A stretch of DNA of 23,309 nucleotides from CAZSDU01 sp964605775 (GCA_964605775.1 CAZSDU010000034.1:1-23309); one strand, 5' to 3'; shown: positions 1 to 6,672, numbered from the stretch's first letter. Numbers and translations: made by a program. The notes: generated by a model from the sequence alone, not told the origin.

Positions 1-162
1 GTGCATCTTGCTTTGTTGTATCTTGGTATTAAAAATACGCATGTAGGCCCGACATTACCAGGATTTTTAACACCAACTCTGTTAAAAGCCGTCCAAGACA
101 ATTTTGGTGTACAGACAATCACATCTGTTGAAGAGGATATGAAAATTTTTGAACTTGATTAA
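1..162 (+). CDS. hcp: Hybrid cluster protein / hydroxylamine reductase, C-terminal end (partial)
   Basis: The window opens inside this gene; only the last 53 residues and the TAA stop are present. They include LGIKNTHVGPTLPGFLTP followed by VQDNFGVQTITSVEEDMK, which matches the conserved C-terminus of Hcp (family pattern LGIKNIxLGPTLPAFLxPNVL...FGIxxIxxxEEDL). Hcp is a cytoplasmic enzyme with a 4Fe-4S and a hybrid Fe-S-O cluster. It reduces hydroxylamine in vitro and acts as a nitric oxide reductase or nitrosative-stress enzyme in anaerobes. None of the cluster ligands is visible in this piece, so the call rests on the C-terminal motif alone. The downstream cluster starts 152 bp later behind its own promoter, so co-transcription is not required. 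The first base triplet GTG is an internal codon, not a start. Confidence 0.85.
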   Translation: MHLALLYLGIKNTHVGPTLPGFLTPTLLKAVQDNFGVQTITSVEEDMKIFELD

Positions 163-258
163 CATAAACCATTCCTGAATACGATGTTCTGATCCTCGAT
201 TGTCCGCTTATATTTTCTGGTATTATTTAGTCATTCAAGAAGAATTATTTCATAAAGC

Positions 259-289
259 TTGCTTATTGAACAATAGTTCATTACCTTTG
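259..289 (+). promoter_or_regulatory. Bacteroidota-type promoter of the UPF0251-NifX-ATPase operon
   Basis: A TACCTTTG box at 282-289 fits the Bacteroidota -7 consensus TAnnTTTG exactly. A TTG at 259-261 lies 20 nt upstream as a -33 element. The implied transcription start is near 295, about 20 nt before the ATG at 315. This is the only consensus promoter seen before the 7-kb gene string, so it probably drives most of the operon. The rest of the 163-314 intergenic region shows no other gene or clear terminator for hcp. Confidence 0.6.
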
Positions 290-302
290 TGGCGAACTAT
301 TG
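271..302. repeat. 9-bp inverted repeat straddling the -7 box (putative operator)
   Basis: CAATAGTTC at 271-279 and GAACTATTG at 294-302 are perfect reverse complements with a 14-nt spacer that contains the TACCTTTG box. The left arm also sits in an overlapping small palindrome, TGAAC-AATA-GTTCA at 267-280. Arms flanking the -7 box and overlapping the expected transcription start are well placed for a repressor. The UPF0251 DNA-binding protein encoded 12 nt downstream is an obvious candidate for autoregulation, and a CRP/FNR-type regulator of hcp is another. Binding is inference. Confidence 0.5.
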
Positions 303-314
303 ATTAATATAAGC

Positions 315-896
315 ATGTCTCCAAGAATAAAAGTGTTAAGAAAAGTTTCAAATCCACCTATAATTAAAGGGTTTAAGCCTTATGGTTCAGAATCTGAAAA
401 ACAGAATCTGGAATTTGTTAACTTATTATATGAAGAGTATGAAGCCATACGCCTTAGCGATTATGACACCCTTAATCATCATCAGGCATCTCTTATGATG
501 GGTGTTTCCAGACCTACCTTTACAAGAATCTATGCTTCAGCTTTACAAAAGATTGCAAAAGCATTTGTTGAAGGCAGACCCATTACTATTGAAGGTGGAA
601 AAGTTTATTTCGACAGCGACTGGTATCATTGTAAAGAATGTAGTTGCTTCTTTAATAATCCCGAGAAAGAAATACCTGTTAATCATTGTCCGCTTTGTGG
701 AAGTCAAAGCGTTGACAAGTTTGATTATGAGAATACCGATGAAGAGATTGTTGAAGATATGTGTATTTGCCCTCAGTGTGGATTTAGACAAAAACACCAT
801 TACGGAAAACCATGCAGCAAACAACTATGCCCCCAATGTCAAAGTTTAATGAAAAGAAAAGGAAGTCCTCATTGCAGAAATTTTAAAAACCAATAA
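315..896 (+). CDS. UPF0251 (DUF134) DNA-binding protein with C-terminal zinc ribbons
   Basis: A 193-residue protein. Residues 1-95 match the UPF0251/DUF134 family: an MSPRIKVLRKV opening, then a sigma-70 region-4-like helix-turn-helix around residues 45-85 (QASLMMGVSRPTFTRIYASA). The C-terminal half is Cys-rich: one ribbon uses C106/C109 and C125/C128, and a second uses C152/C155 and C172/C175 within the pattern CPxCG...H..G.PC....CPxC. Zinc or Fe-S binding is inferred from these pairs. I chose the ATG at 315; a TTG at 300 would add five residues but lies inside the inverted repeat and near the expected transcription start. The family's role is uncharacterised; position as first gene, right behind a palindromic promoter, suggests it regulates the operon. 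It stops one base before the next ATG. Confidence 0.85.
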   Translation: MSPRIKVLRKVSNPPIIKGFKPYGSESEKQNLEFVNLLYEEYEAIRLSDYDTLNHHQASLMMGVSRPTFTRIYASALQKIAKAFVEGRPITIEGGKVYFDSDWYHCKECSCFFNNPEKEIPVNHCPLCGSQSVDKFDYENTDEEIVEDMCICPQCGFRQKHHYGKPCSKQLCPQCQSLMKRKGSPHCRNFKNQ

Positions 897-897
897 T

Positions 898-1215
898 ATG
901 AGAGTTGCGATTGCTTCCACAGGGAATACTTTAGAATCGAACATTAGCCAACAATTTGGTCGCTGTGAGTACTTTGTAATTTACGATACAGAAAGTAAAG
1001 CCATAGAATTTATTCCAAATCCTAACAAAGATTTAGCAGAAGGCTCAGGGCAAGCATCAGTGCAAATGGTTGCATCGCGTAATGTCAATAAAATAATATC
1101 CGGTGATTTTGGAATAAAGATAAAACCACTGTTAGATAGCTTTAAAATACAGATGATTGTTCTAAAAGAATCTAAAAAAAAGATCAATGATATCATTGAA
1201 ATGTTAAACCATTAA
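898..1215 (+). CDS. NifX/NifB-family iron-molybdenum cofactor-binding-like protein (copy 1)
   Basis: A 105-residue single-domain protein of the dinitrogenase iron-molybdenum cofactor biosynthesis (NifX/NifY/NifB C-terminal) family. Seen: an MRVAIASTG start strand, QQFGRCEYFVIYD (the FGR/C...F.IYD signature) near residues 19-31, and an ISGDFG segment near residue 67 where most members have a GG.G loop. This fold binds metal-sulfur clusters non-covalently; the orange protein (ORP) of Desulfovibrio is a relative that carries a Mo-Cu-sulfide cluster. There is no nif structural gene here, so nitrogen fixation is not implied. The start is one base after the UPF0251 stop, so the two are translationally coupled. 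Its metal cluster cannot be read from sequence. Confidence 0.85.
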   Translation: MRVAIASTGNTLESNISQQFGRCEYFVIYDTESKAIEFIPNPNKDLAEGSGQASVQMVASRNVNKIISGDFGIKIKPLLDSFKIQMIVLKESKKKINDIIEMLNH

Positions 1216-1227
1216 AAATAATATAGT

Positions 1228-1410
1228 ATGCCAAAACACGATGGTACAGGTCCGGATGGACAAGGTTTTCAAACCGGACAAAAATTAGGAAAATGTGCGG
1301 AATTGTCTGATAAAGAAAAGTTACTAAAAATCGGTAAAGGAATGGGTAAAAAACGCAATTCCGGTGGTGATAAAGGAAAAGGAAAACGTTTAAAAAACGG
1401 ATTAAAATAG
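1228..1410 (+). CDS. Small basic Gly/Lys-rich protein, DUF5320-like
   Basis: A 60-residue protein whose start, MPKHDGTGPDGQGFQTGQKLGKC, fits the DUF5320 opening 'MP..DGTGP.G.GP.TG...G.C' (first residues only; the GP.TG is here GFQTG). The single Cys follows this motif, and the rest is Lys/Gly-rich (GKGMGKKRNSGGDKGKGKR). No membrane segment or catalytic motif is seen. DUF5320 proteins have no known function but recur beside NifX-family and MinD-ferredoxin genes in anaerobes (recalled, not searched). It lies 12 nt after the NifX copy and is followed by a second, more typical member, so the two look like diverged duplicates. Confidence 0.65.
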   Translation: MPKHDGTGPDGQGFQTGQKLGKCAELSDKEKLLKIGKGMGKKRNSGGDKGKGKRLKNGLK

Positions 1411-1423
1411 TATTCATAATTTT

Positions 1424-1432
1424 AAAAGGAGG
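1424..1432 (+). promoter_or_regulatory. Unusually strong Shine-Dalgarno
   Basis: AAAAGGAGG ends 5 nt before the ATG at 1438. Bacteroidota genes usually lack such a sequence, and no other gene in this window has one this strong. It fixes the start of the second DUF5320 gene and suggests either high translation of this small protein or foreign ancestry. Confidence 0.7.
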
Positions 1433-1437
1433 TTATT

Positions 1438-1671
1438 ATGCCAGGCTTTAATCAAACAGGCCCTATGGGACAAGGTCCTATGACAGGGCGCAGAATGGGA
1501 CGCTGCACTAATTTTGGTGCGAATCTTAAAAATCAAACTGATGAAATAAAAGAAAGCACAAACGAAAATCCGTCTGAAAATATTCAGGGGCGAGAATTTG
1601 GATTTGGTCGTGGAAGAGGCGGAAGAGGGTTCGGTATGGGACGACAAAACCGTTTCAGAGGTGGTTTTTAA
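1438..1671 (+). CDS. DUF5320 small protein with RGG-like tail
   Basis: A 77-residue protein. The N-terminus MPGFNQTGPMGQGPMTGRR followed by MGRC is the classic DUF5320 motif. Residues 24-50 are polar and acidic, and the C-terminus from about residue 52 is Gly/Arg/Phe-rich (FGFGRGRGGRGFGMGR), resembling an RGG box and probably disordered. Function is unknown. A single Cys in MGRC is shared with the preceding small protein and could be a metal or thiol site (inference). It is the only gene here with a full Shine-Dalgarno, so it may be the most abundantly made product of the operon. The next NifX gene starts 28 nt downstream. Confidence 0.8.
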   Translation: MPGFNQTGPMGQGPMTGRRMGRCTNFGANLKNQTDEIKESTNENPSENIQGREFGFGRGRGGRGFGMGRQNRFRGGF

Positions 1672-1699
1672 TTAAAATTAAAAAATTTAAAAAACAAAC

Positions 1700-2068
1700 A
1701 TGAAAAAAAGAATTGCTATTCCTTTAGAAGGAAATGTATTATCAGCTCATTTTGGGCATTGTCAGGCTTTTGCCTTTGTGGATGTAGAAAATGATAAGAT
1801 AACCAACATCACCGTTTTAGACCCACCGGAGCATCAGCCCGGCACGTTTCCACGTTTTGTGGCTGCTAACGGCGCTACCGATGTTATTGGAGGTGGCATG
1901 GGTCCCCAGGCTATTTCGCTATTTAATGCAGCAAAAGTAAATGTGTTTATAGGTGCACCTGTCGAAACGCCTGAAAAATTAGTAAATGACTTTATTGCCG
2001 GAAAATTAGAGCTAAACGTCAACTATTGCGACCACGACGATCCATCTCATGAACACTGCAACCATTAA
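1700..2068 (+). CDS. NifX/NifB-family protein with Cys/His tail (copy 2, closest to the ORP type)
   Basis: A 122-residue protein of the NifX/NifB cofactor-binding family. Seen: MKKRIAIPLEGN, then LSAHFGHCQAFAFVDVE (the HFGHC motif), PPEHQPGTFPRF, and DVIGGGMGPQAISLF, a full set of family motifs including the Gly-rich loop missing from copy 1. The last 14 residues (CDHDDPSHEHCNH) hold two Cys and four His and look like a metal-binding tail. The HFGHC/PP.H.PG subgroup is the one usually found next to ferredoxin-containing MinD ATPases, including ORP-type loci. Its 3' end overlaps the DUF89 start by 20 nt, so the two are co-translated. The bound metal is unknown. Confidence 0.87.
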   Translation: MKKRIAIPLEGNVLSAHFGHCQAFAFVDVENDKITNITVLDPPEHQPGTFPRFVAANGATDVIGGGMGPQAISLFNAAKVNVFIGAPVETPEKLVNDFIAGKLELNVNYCDHDDPSHEHCNH

Positions 2069-2930
2069 TACTCAGCGCAATATTGACGAGCGGTGTATTC
2101 AATGTTTTACCAATACTTACAACCGGTTGGGAGAGAAGTTTAACTGCTCTCCCAACCAAATGTTATTGTTCAATACAAGAGAAAAAGAGGTATTTTTAAA
2201 ATACAAAACCGGAAGCAGCCCCATAATTCAACGGGAATTGAATCGCATATTTTGTCAAATTATCGACAATTTCGATCTATTTTCCGAGGAAAAGGAGTTA
2301 AGTAATCGGGTTGCATTAAAATTGTACGACGAATGGAAGCCCAAGGTGCTTTCTTCCGAAAATCCCTTTGATACTGCTCTTCGGCTTGCCGTGGCCGGAA
2401 ATATTATGGATTACGGAGCAAACAACAGCTTTCATATTTCTCAAACCATTGAGCGGGTGATGAACGCTTCTTTTGCTATCAATGATGCTGATTTATTGAA
2501 ATCACGAATTGCCGAAGCAGGAACCATTCTCTACCTCGGCGACAATGCCGGAGAAATTGTTTTTGACAAGCTTTTCATTGAAACAATAATGCATAATAAG
2601 GTTTTTTATGCTGTTAAAGGAGCTCCTATTATAAACGATGCGACCATGAACGATGCAAAACTGGTAAACATGGAAAGTGTTGCCAACGTGATTTCAAATG
2701 GATATAATGCCCCTTCAACAGTTTTAAATAAATGCAGTAAAGAATTTCTCGAAATTTATAATTCGGCTAACCTTATTATTTCAAAAGGGCAGGGAAATTT
2801 TGAAGGGTTGATGAACGAAAACGATAAACGGATTTTTTTCCTGCTTATGGTAAAATGCGACGTCATTGCCGAAATTCTAAATGTTGTAAAAGGCAGTTTT
2901 GTTGTTTACAAACTTCTTCGGATACAGTAA
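2049..2930 (+). CDS. DUF89 / ARMT1-like family protein (metal-dependent damage-control phosphatase type)
   Basis: A 293-residue protein. The N-terminus has CIQC (C16, C19), typical of the prokaryotic DUF89 subgroup. The core carries LYLGDNAGEIVFDKLFIE, with GDNAGE at residues 164-169, the conserved metal/phosphate-binding signature. Downstream, VKGAPIINDATMNDA and LIISKGQGNFEGL are further family motifs. Characterised DUF89 proteins are Mn/Ni/Co-dependent phosphatases acting on damaged or side-product phosphometabolites; the substrate of the CxxC subgroup is not known to me. The start at 2049 overlaps the NifX gene by 20 nt. The CGGC gene follows 2 nt after its stop. Its presence within a metal-cluster operon is suggestive, but a role there is inference. 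Confidence 0.85.
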   Translation: MNTATINTQRNIDERCIQCFTNTYNRLGEKFNCSPNQMLLFNTREKEVFLKYKTGSSPIIQRELNRIFCQIIDNFDLFSEEKELSNRVALKLYDEWKPKVLSSENPFDTALRLAVAGNIMDYGANNSFHISQTIERVMNASFAINDADLLKSRIAEAGTILYLGDNAGEIVFDKLFIETIMHNKVFYAVKGAPIINDATMNDAKLVNMESVANVISNGYNAPSTVLNKCSKEFLEIYNSANLIISKGQGNFEGLMNENDKRIFFLLMVKCDVIAEILNVVKGSFVVYKLLRIQ

Positions 2931-2932
2931 TT

Positions 2933-3376
2933 ATGAAAACAATTAAAATCGGAATTATCATCTGCGACCGCTATCATACTTGTGCCGGCGGTAAATGTTT
3001 CAGAGCCTTACAAAATCGTGAAGGAGCCTTTGAAATGTATAAAGATAAAGAGGTTGAACTTGTTGGATACACCACTTGCGGGGGTTGTCCAGGGGGAAAT
3101 ATTGAGTACGCTCCTGCTGAGATGAAAAAAAATGGAGCTACACACATCCATTTAGCCACAGGGCTGCTAGTTGGTTACCCTCCTTGTCCTAGGCTTAACC
3201 ATTTTGCCAAATTTATACCAGAAAAGTATGGTCTCAAAGTGATATTTGGCACTCATCCAATTCCTCAGAAGTACTTTACCACACATATAAATCTGAACAC
3301 TTGGAACTCCGGATTCTATCAGGAAGCAATAAAAGATGCACTTACCGACGAAGCTACTCGTTTGCAGTATGATTAA
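2933..3376 (+). CDS. CGGC domain-containing protein
   Basis: A 147-residue protein of the CGGC family (PF08821 as I recall). Seen: IGIIICDRYHTCAGGKCFRA with C11, C17 and C22, then GYTTCGGCPGGN with C49 and C52, and a GYPPCPRL segment further on. The name-giving CGGC motif with the upstream Cys triplet suggests binding of zinc or an Fe-S cluster (inference); function is unknown. The open frame extends upstream to an ATG at 2855 inside the DUF89 gene, but family similarity begins at the ATG at 2933, two bases after the DUF89 stop, so I use that. Its end overlaps the first ATPase start by 8 nt. Confidence 0.85.
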   Translation: MKTIKIGIIICDRYHTCAGGKCFRALQNREGAFEMYKDKEVELVGYTTCGGCPGGNIEYAPAEMKKNGATHIHLATGLLVGYPPCPRLNHFAKFIPEKYGLKVIFGTHPIPQKYFTTHINLNTWNSGFYQEAIKDALTDEATRLQYD

Positions 3377-4256
3377 TAAAGGAAATTTGAAAATTGCCAT
3401 TGCCAGCGGAAAAGGAGGAACCGGTAAAACAACCTTAGCTACAAATTTAGCTGCCTTCATTGCCGAACAAAAAGAAGTAGTGTTGGTTGACGTGGATGTG
3501 GAAGAACCTAATGCAGGGCTTTTTATTAGCGGCACACGCATCCGGCAGGAAGATAAATATAAAATGATTCCTCGCTGGGAACAAGATCAATGCACATTTT
3601 GTGGGATTTGTCAAAATGCTTGTAAGTTTCATGCTATATTGCAATTAGGCAAAAGTATTGTTGTTTTTCCGGAATTATGCCACAGTTGTTATGCCTGTTC
3701 AGCACTTTGTCCCACGCAAGCGCTACCAATGCAACCTGAAAAAATTGGAGAACTAACAGAATATCAAATCAATAACAATCTTCACTTTATCGAAAGCAGA
3801 CTTGATATTGGCGAGGAGCAAGCCGTACCGCTGATTGCTCAGACAAAGAAATATGTTAAAACAAAATATTCAAAGGTCTATTTTCAGGTTTTTGATTGTC
3901 CTCCTGGGACTTCCTGTCCTATGATAGAAGCAACCAGAGATGCCGATTTTGTTATTTTAATTACGGAACCCACCCCTTTTGGCTTACACGATGTAAGTCT
4001 TGCTGTAGAAACCATGCGTAAACTTAACAAACCCTTCGGAATTGTTATAAACCGTTTTGGCATAGGTAACGATGATCTAATAAAATACTGCAATAAAGAA
4101 AATATTCCAATGATCGCCAAAATTCCCAATCATCGTAAGATTGCTGAATATTATTCTAACGGCAGGCTTATTTATATTAAAATTCCTGAAGTAAAAGAGG
4201 CATTAAAACAAATTATGAATTATTGCGCGGCAACGATTGAAAAAGAATCAGAATGA
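3369..4256 (+). CDS. MinD/ParA-family ATPase with inserted 2x[4Fe-4S] ferredoxin domain (first of pair)
   Basis: A 295-residue P-loop ATPase. The deviant Walker A KGGTGKT is at residues 15-21, VDVDVEEPN follows near 41-48, and VFDCPPGTSCP is a switch-like motif near residue 178. A bacterial ferredoxin domain is inserted after the first strands: C75/78/81/85 and C104/107/110/114 form two CxxCxxCxxxC[P] motifs for two 4Fe-4S clusters. This architecture is that of the Orp3/Orp4-type ATPases of the Desulfovibrio ORP complex and of related cluster-assembly ATPases of the NifH/MinD/Mrp class. It probably couples ATP hydrolysis to electron delivery or cluster transfer onto the NifX-like proteins. 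I chose ATG 3369 (MINKGNLKIAIASGKGG); an upstream ATG at 3336 is inside the CGGC gene. Its stop overlaps the second ATPase (ATGA). Confidence 0.9.
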   Translation: MINKGNLKIAIASGKGGTGKTTLATNLAAFIAEQKEVVLVDVDVEEPNAGLFISGTRIRQEDKYKMIPRWEQDQCTFCGICQNACKFHAILQLGKSIVVFPELCHSCYACSALCPTQALPMQPEKIGELTEYQINNNLHFIESRLDIGEEQAVPLIAQTKKYVKTKYSKVYFQVFDCPPGTSCPMIEATRDADFVILITEPTPFGLHDVSLAVETMRKLNKPFGIVINRFGIGNDDLIKYCNKENIPMIAKIPNHRKIAEYYSNGRLIYIKIPEVKEALKQIMNYCAATIEKESE

Positions 4257-5125
4257 AAGAGATTGTCATTATTTCGGGGAAAGGTGGAACAGGTAAAACT
4301 TCCATCACGGCTTCGTTTGCCGTGTTGGGAGGCAAAGATGTGGTAGTTGCCGATTGCGATGTAGATGCTGCCGATATGCACTTGCTTTTAAAACCCGATT
4401 TTAAATTTTCAGAAGAATTTTACAGTGGCGAAATTGCATCTATTGCACAGTCAAACTGCACCGGTTGCGGAAAATGTTTTGAGGTGTGCCGTTTCGATGC
4501 TATTTCTTTTCTCAATTCGCACTATAACATCCATCCTCTGAGTTGCGAAGGTTGCGGCTATTGCTCACTTGTATGTCCCACATCAGCTATTATAAACAAA
4601 AAACGTTTATCGGGAAAATGGTTTGTCTCAACTATTAAAACAGGCAGCAAAATGACACATGCCAGGCTTGACATTGGCGCTGACAATTCGGGGAAATTAG
4701 TTGCTAAAGTAAAAAATGAGGCAAAAAAAATAGCTTCCGAAGAGGCAAAACCTTTTATCCTTATTGATGGCTCACCGGGCATTGGTTGTCCAGTTGTTTC
4801 ATCGTTGTCTGGAGCTAATTTTGTGATATTAGTAGTAGAACCTTCTGTTTCCGGTGTGCACGATTTAAAGCGGGTGTATCAGGTGGTAAAAAATTTCAAT
4901 ATCAAAGCCGGATGTATCATCAATAAAGCAGATTTAAATTCCGAAAAACAGCAAGAAATAAAAGATTTCTTAATCGAAGAAAATATTGTCCATCTTGCCG
5001 ATTTGCCTTACGATGAGAGTTTTACAAAAGCAATGGTAAACGGAATGACCATTGTTGAATACGATCAAGGTGAAATAAATAAGATACTTTCTCAATCTTG
5101 GAAAAAAATAAAAACAGTTTTATGA
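4253..5125 (+). CDS. MinD/ParA-family ATPase with inserted 2x[4Fe-4S] ferredoxin domain (second of pair)
   Basis: A 290-residue paralog of the preceding ATPase. KGGTGKT lies at residues 10-16, DCDVDAADMHLLL follows near 34-46, and LIDGSPGIGCPV serves as the switch region. The ferredoxin insert has C69/72/75/79 and C98/101/104/108. The C-terminus FTKAMVNGMTIVEYD is typical of the group. The start codon overlaps the previous stop (ATGA at 4253-4256), so the two are translationally coupled and probably work as a heterodimer, as the paired ATPases of ORP complexes are thought to. Walker A ends in KTS rather than KTT. The flavoprotein gene starts 19 nt after the stop and could supply or remove electrons for the four clusters (inference). 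Confidence 0.9.
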   Translation: MKEIVIISGKGGTGKTSITASFAVLGGKDVVVADCDVDAADMHLLLKPDFKFSEEFYSGEIASIAQSNCTGCGKCFEVCRFDAISFLNSHYNIHPLSCEGCGYCSLVCPTSAIINKKRLSGKWFVSTIKTGSKMTHARLDIGADNSGKLVAKVKNEAKKIASEEAKPFILIDGSPGIGCPVVSSLSGANFVILVVEPSVSGVHDLKRVYQVVKNFNIKAGCIINKADLNSEKQQEIKDFLIEENIVHLADLPYDESFTKAMVNGMTIVEYDQGEINKILSQSWKKIKTVL

Positions 5126-5144
5126 ACTAATAAAATTTTAAATA

Positions 5145-6500
5145 ATGAAAACGACAGATGTATTAGTTATTGGAGGCAGTGCTGCCGGCATGGTAGCAGC
5201 TTTAACAGGGAAAGCTCATTGGCCAAAAAAGGAGTTTATTCTGGTAAAAAAACAAAAAGAGATGATGGTGCCCTGTGGCATACCATACATTTTTGGAACA
5301 CTTGATTGCAGTGACAAAAATATAATGCCCGTAGATACTTCTTTAGAAAAAAACGGAATTACTTCAATAGTAGATGAAGCCATTGAAATAAATCCCGCAA
5401 AAAAAGAAGTTTCATTTGCCAGTGGTGAAAAAATCAGCTATCAAAAACTTGTCATTGCTATTGGTTCAACTCCGGTGAAACCTGAATGGCTAAAGGGTGC
5501 AGATTTGGAAAATGTCTTTGTCATTCCAAAGGATAAAAACTATCTTGATGACATGAAGAGCAAGCTTGGAACGGTAAAAAACATTGCTGTAATCGGTGCA
5601 GGCTTTATCGGAGTAGAACTTTCCGACGAGCTTTCAAAACAAGGGTATAATGTAACGCTTATTGAAAAACTTCCTCATATTTTAACGCTAGCTTTTGATC
5701 CGGAAATAGCAGAAAAGGTCCATGGATTGCTTGTAAACAGAGGTATTGACATTATTACAGGCAAAGGAATAAGAAAAATTTTGGGAACAAAAAAAGTTGA
5801 GTCAATAGAGCTTGAAGATGGCTCAGTGATGAACATAGACGCCGTTGTGCTTTCAATGGGTTACAAGCCCAATAGCGACTTAGCAAAGAATTCTGGTATT
5901 TATGTTGATGAAGATAATTTTATTGCCGTTGATGAATATATGCGTACCCACGTGAAAGATGTTTTTGCTATAGGTGACTGTGCACAAAAACGCGATTTTG
6001 TTACACGTGGACGTGTATCCACCATGCTTGCCTCAACAGCTTGTGCAGAAGCCAGAATTGCGGGCATGAATTTGTTTAATTTACATGTGGTAAAAACATT
6101 TAGTGGAACTATAGCTATTTATTCTACAGCAATCGGAGATACAGGCTTTGGAACTGCTGGTGTTACTGAACAAAGAGCCGGACAAGAAGATATTGTAACT
6201 GTTACTGGCACGTTTGAAGGTGTAAATCGCCATCCAGGTAACTTACCGGATGCTCACAAACAAATTGTTAAACTTATTGCAGCTGAAAATTCAGGAATAA
6301 TTATTGGTGGAGAAGTAATCGGCGGAAAAGAAACCGGTGAATTAACCAATGTGATTGGTTTAGCCATTCAAAACCGCATGTCAGTCAATTCGTTTTTAAC
6401 CATGCAAATTGGCACCCATCCCTGCCTCACAGCTTCTCCTGCGGCATATCCTCTTATTAAAGCTGCTGAAATGATTGCTGTAAAAATGACCCATAATTGA
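5145..6500 (+). CDS. FAD-dependent pyridine nucleotide-disulfide oxidoreductase (CoA-disulfide reductase / NADH oxidase-like)
   Basis: A 451-residue flavoprotein. The FAD-binding Rossmann motif is VIGGSAAG (residues 8-15). The redox Cys is C44 in MVPCGIPYIF, at the position of the single active-site Cys of CoA-disulfide reductases and NADH oxidases/peroxidases. The NAD(P)-binding motif is GAGFIG (151-156), and the second FAD motif is AIGDCA (G277-D278). Length is normal for the group. Known members reduce CoA-disulfide, persulfide, polysulfide, oxygen or peroxide using NAD(P)H; the substrate cannot be chosen from sequence. Placement just after the ferredoxin-ATPases suggests a role in thiol/persulfide or electron supply to this locus. 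The frame is intact; the decayed stretch begins right after its stop. Confidence 0.85.
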   Translation: MKTTDVLVIGGSAAGMVAALTGKAHWPKKEFILVKKQKEMMVPCGIPYIFGTLDCSDKNIMPVDTSLEKNGITSIVDEAIEINPAKKEVSFASGEKISYQKLVIAIGSTPVKPEWLKGADLENVFVIPKDKNYLDDMKSKLGTVKNIAVIGAGFIGVELSDELSKQGYNVTLIEKLPHILTLAFDPEIAEKVHGLLVNRGIDIITGKGIRKILGTKKVESIELEDGSVMNIDAVVLSMGYKPNSDLAKNSGIYVDEDNFIAVDEYMRTHVKDVFAIGDCAQKRDFVTRGRVSTMLASTACAEARIAGMNLFNLHVVKTFSGTIAIYSTAIGDTGFGTAGVTEQRAGQEDIVTVTGTFEGVNRHPGNLPDAHKQIVKLIAAENSGIIIGGEVIGGKETGELTNVIGLAIQNRMSVNSFLTMQIGTHPCLTASPAAYPLIKAAEMIAVKMTHN

Positions 6501-6550
6501 AAGATGGTCAAAAAAAATTAACTGGTATGAATATAGAGAAATTCTAAAAT

Positions 6551-6637
6551 TTCACAAGTACAATGGTGAAAGAAAAAACCATTGTGGAATACGATGCCAG
6601 AGTATTAAAAAAAGACCCTGGTGGAAACATTAAATAA
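6551..6637 (+). pseudogene. Remnant resembling the C-terminus of a MinD-ferredoxin ATPase
   Basis: In the 172-bp gap between flavoprotein and third NifX gene, one frame reads FTSTMVKEKTIVEYDARVLK and ends in TAA at 6635-6637. Compared with FTKAMVNGMTIVEYD at the end of the ATPase encoded at 4253-5125, 10 of 15 residues are identical (F, T, M, V, T, I, V, E, Y, D). The frame is closed by a TAA just upstream (6545-6547), and nothing of the Walker A or ferredoxin part remains. I read it as the tail of a lost third ATPase, or a deletion product of a duplicated one. The stretch is short, so chance or a small real ORF (ATG 6563) cannot be excluded. Confidence 0.5.
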
Positions 6638-6672
6638 AATAGAAAACAAAGTAACAATTTAAATTTTAAACC

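Noticed and set aside
267..280. FNR/CRP-type site upstream of the UPF0251 gene
   Set aside because: TGAAC-AATA-GTTCA has the right 5-4-5 layout but not the TTGAT/ATCAA core. Kept only as part of the putative operator.
2855..2932. Upstream start for the CGGC protein
   Set aside because: The extra 26 residues lie wholly inside the DUF89 gene and are Cys-rich by frame accident. Family similarity starts at ATG 2933.
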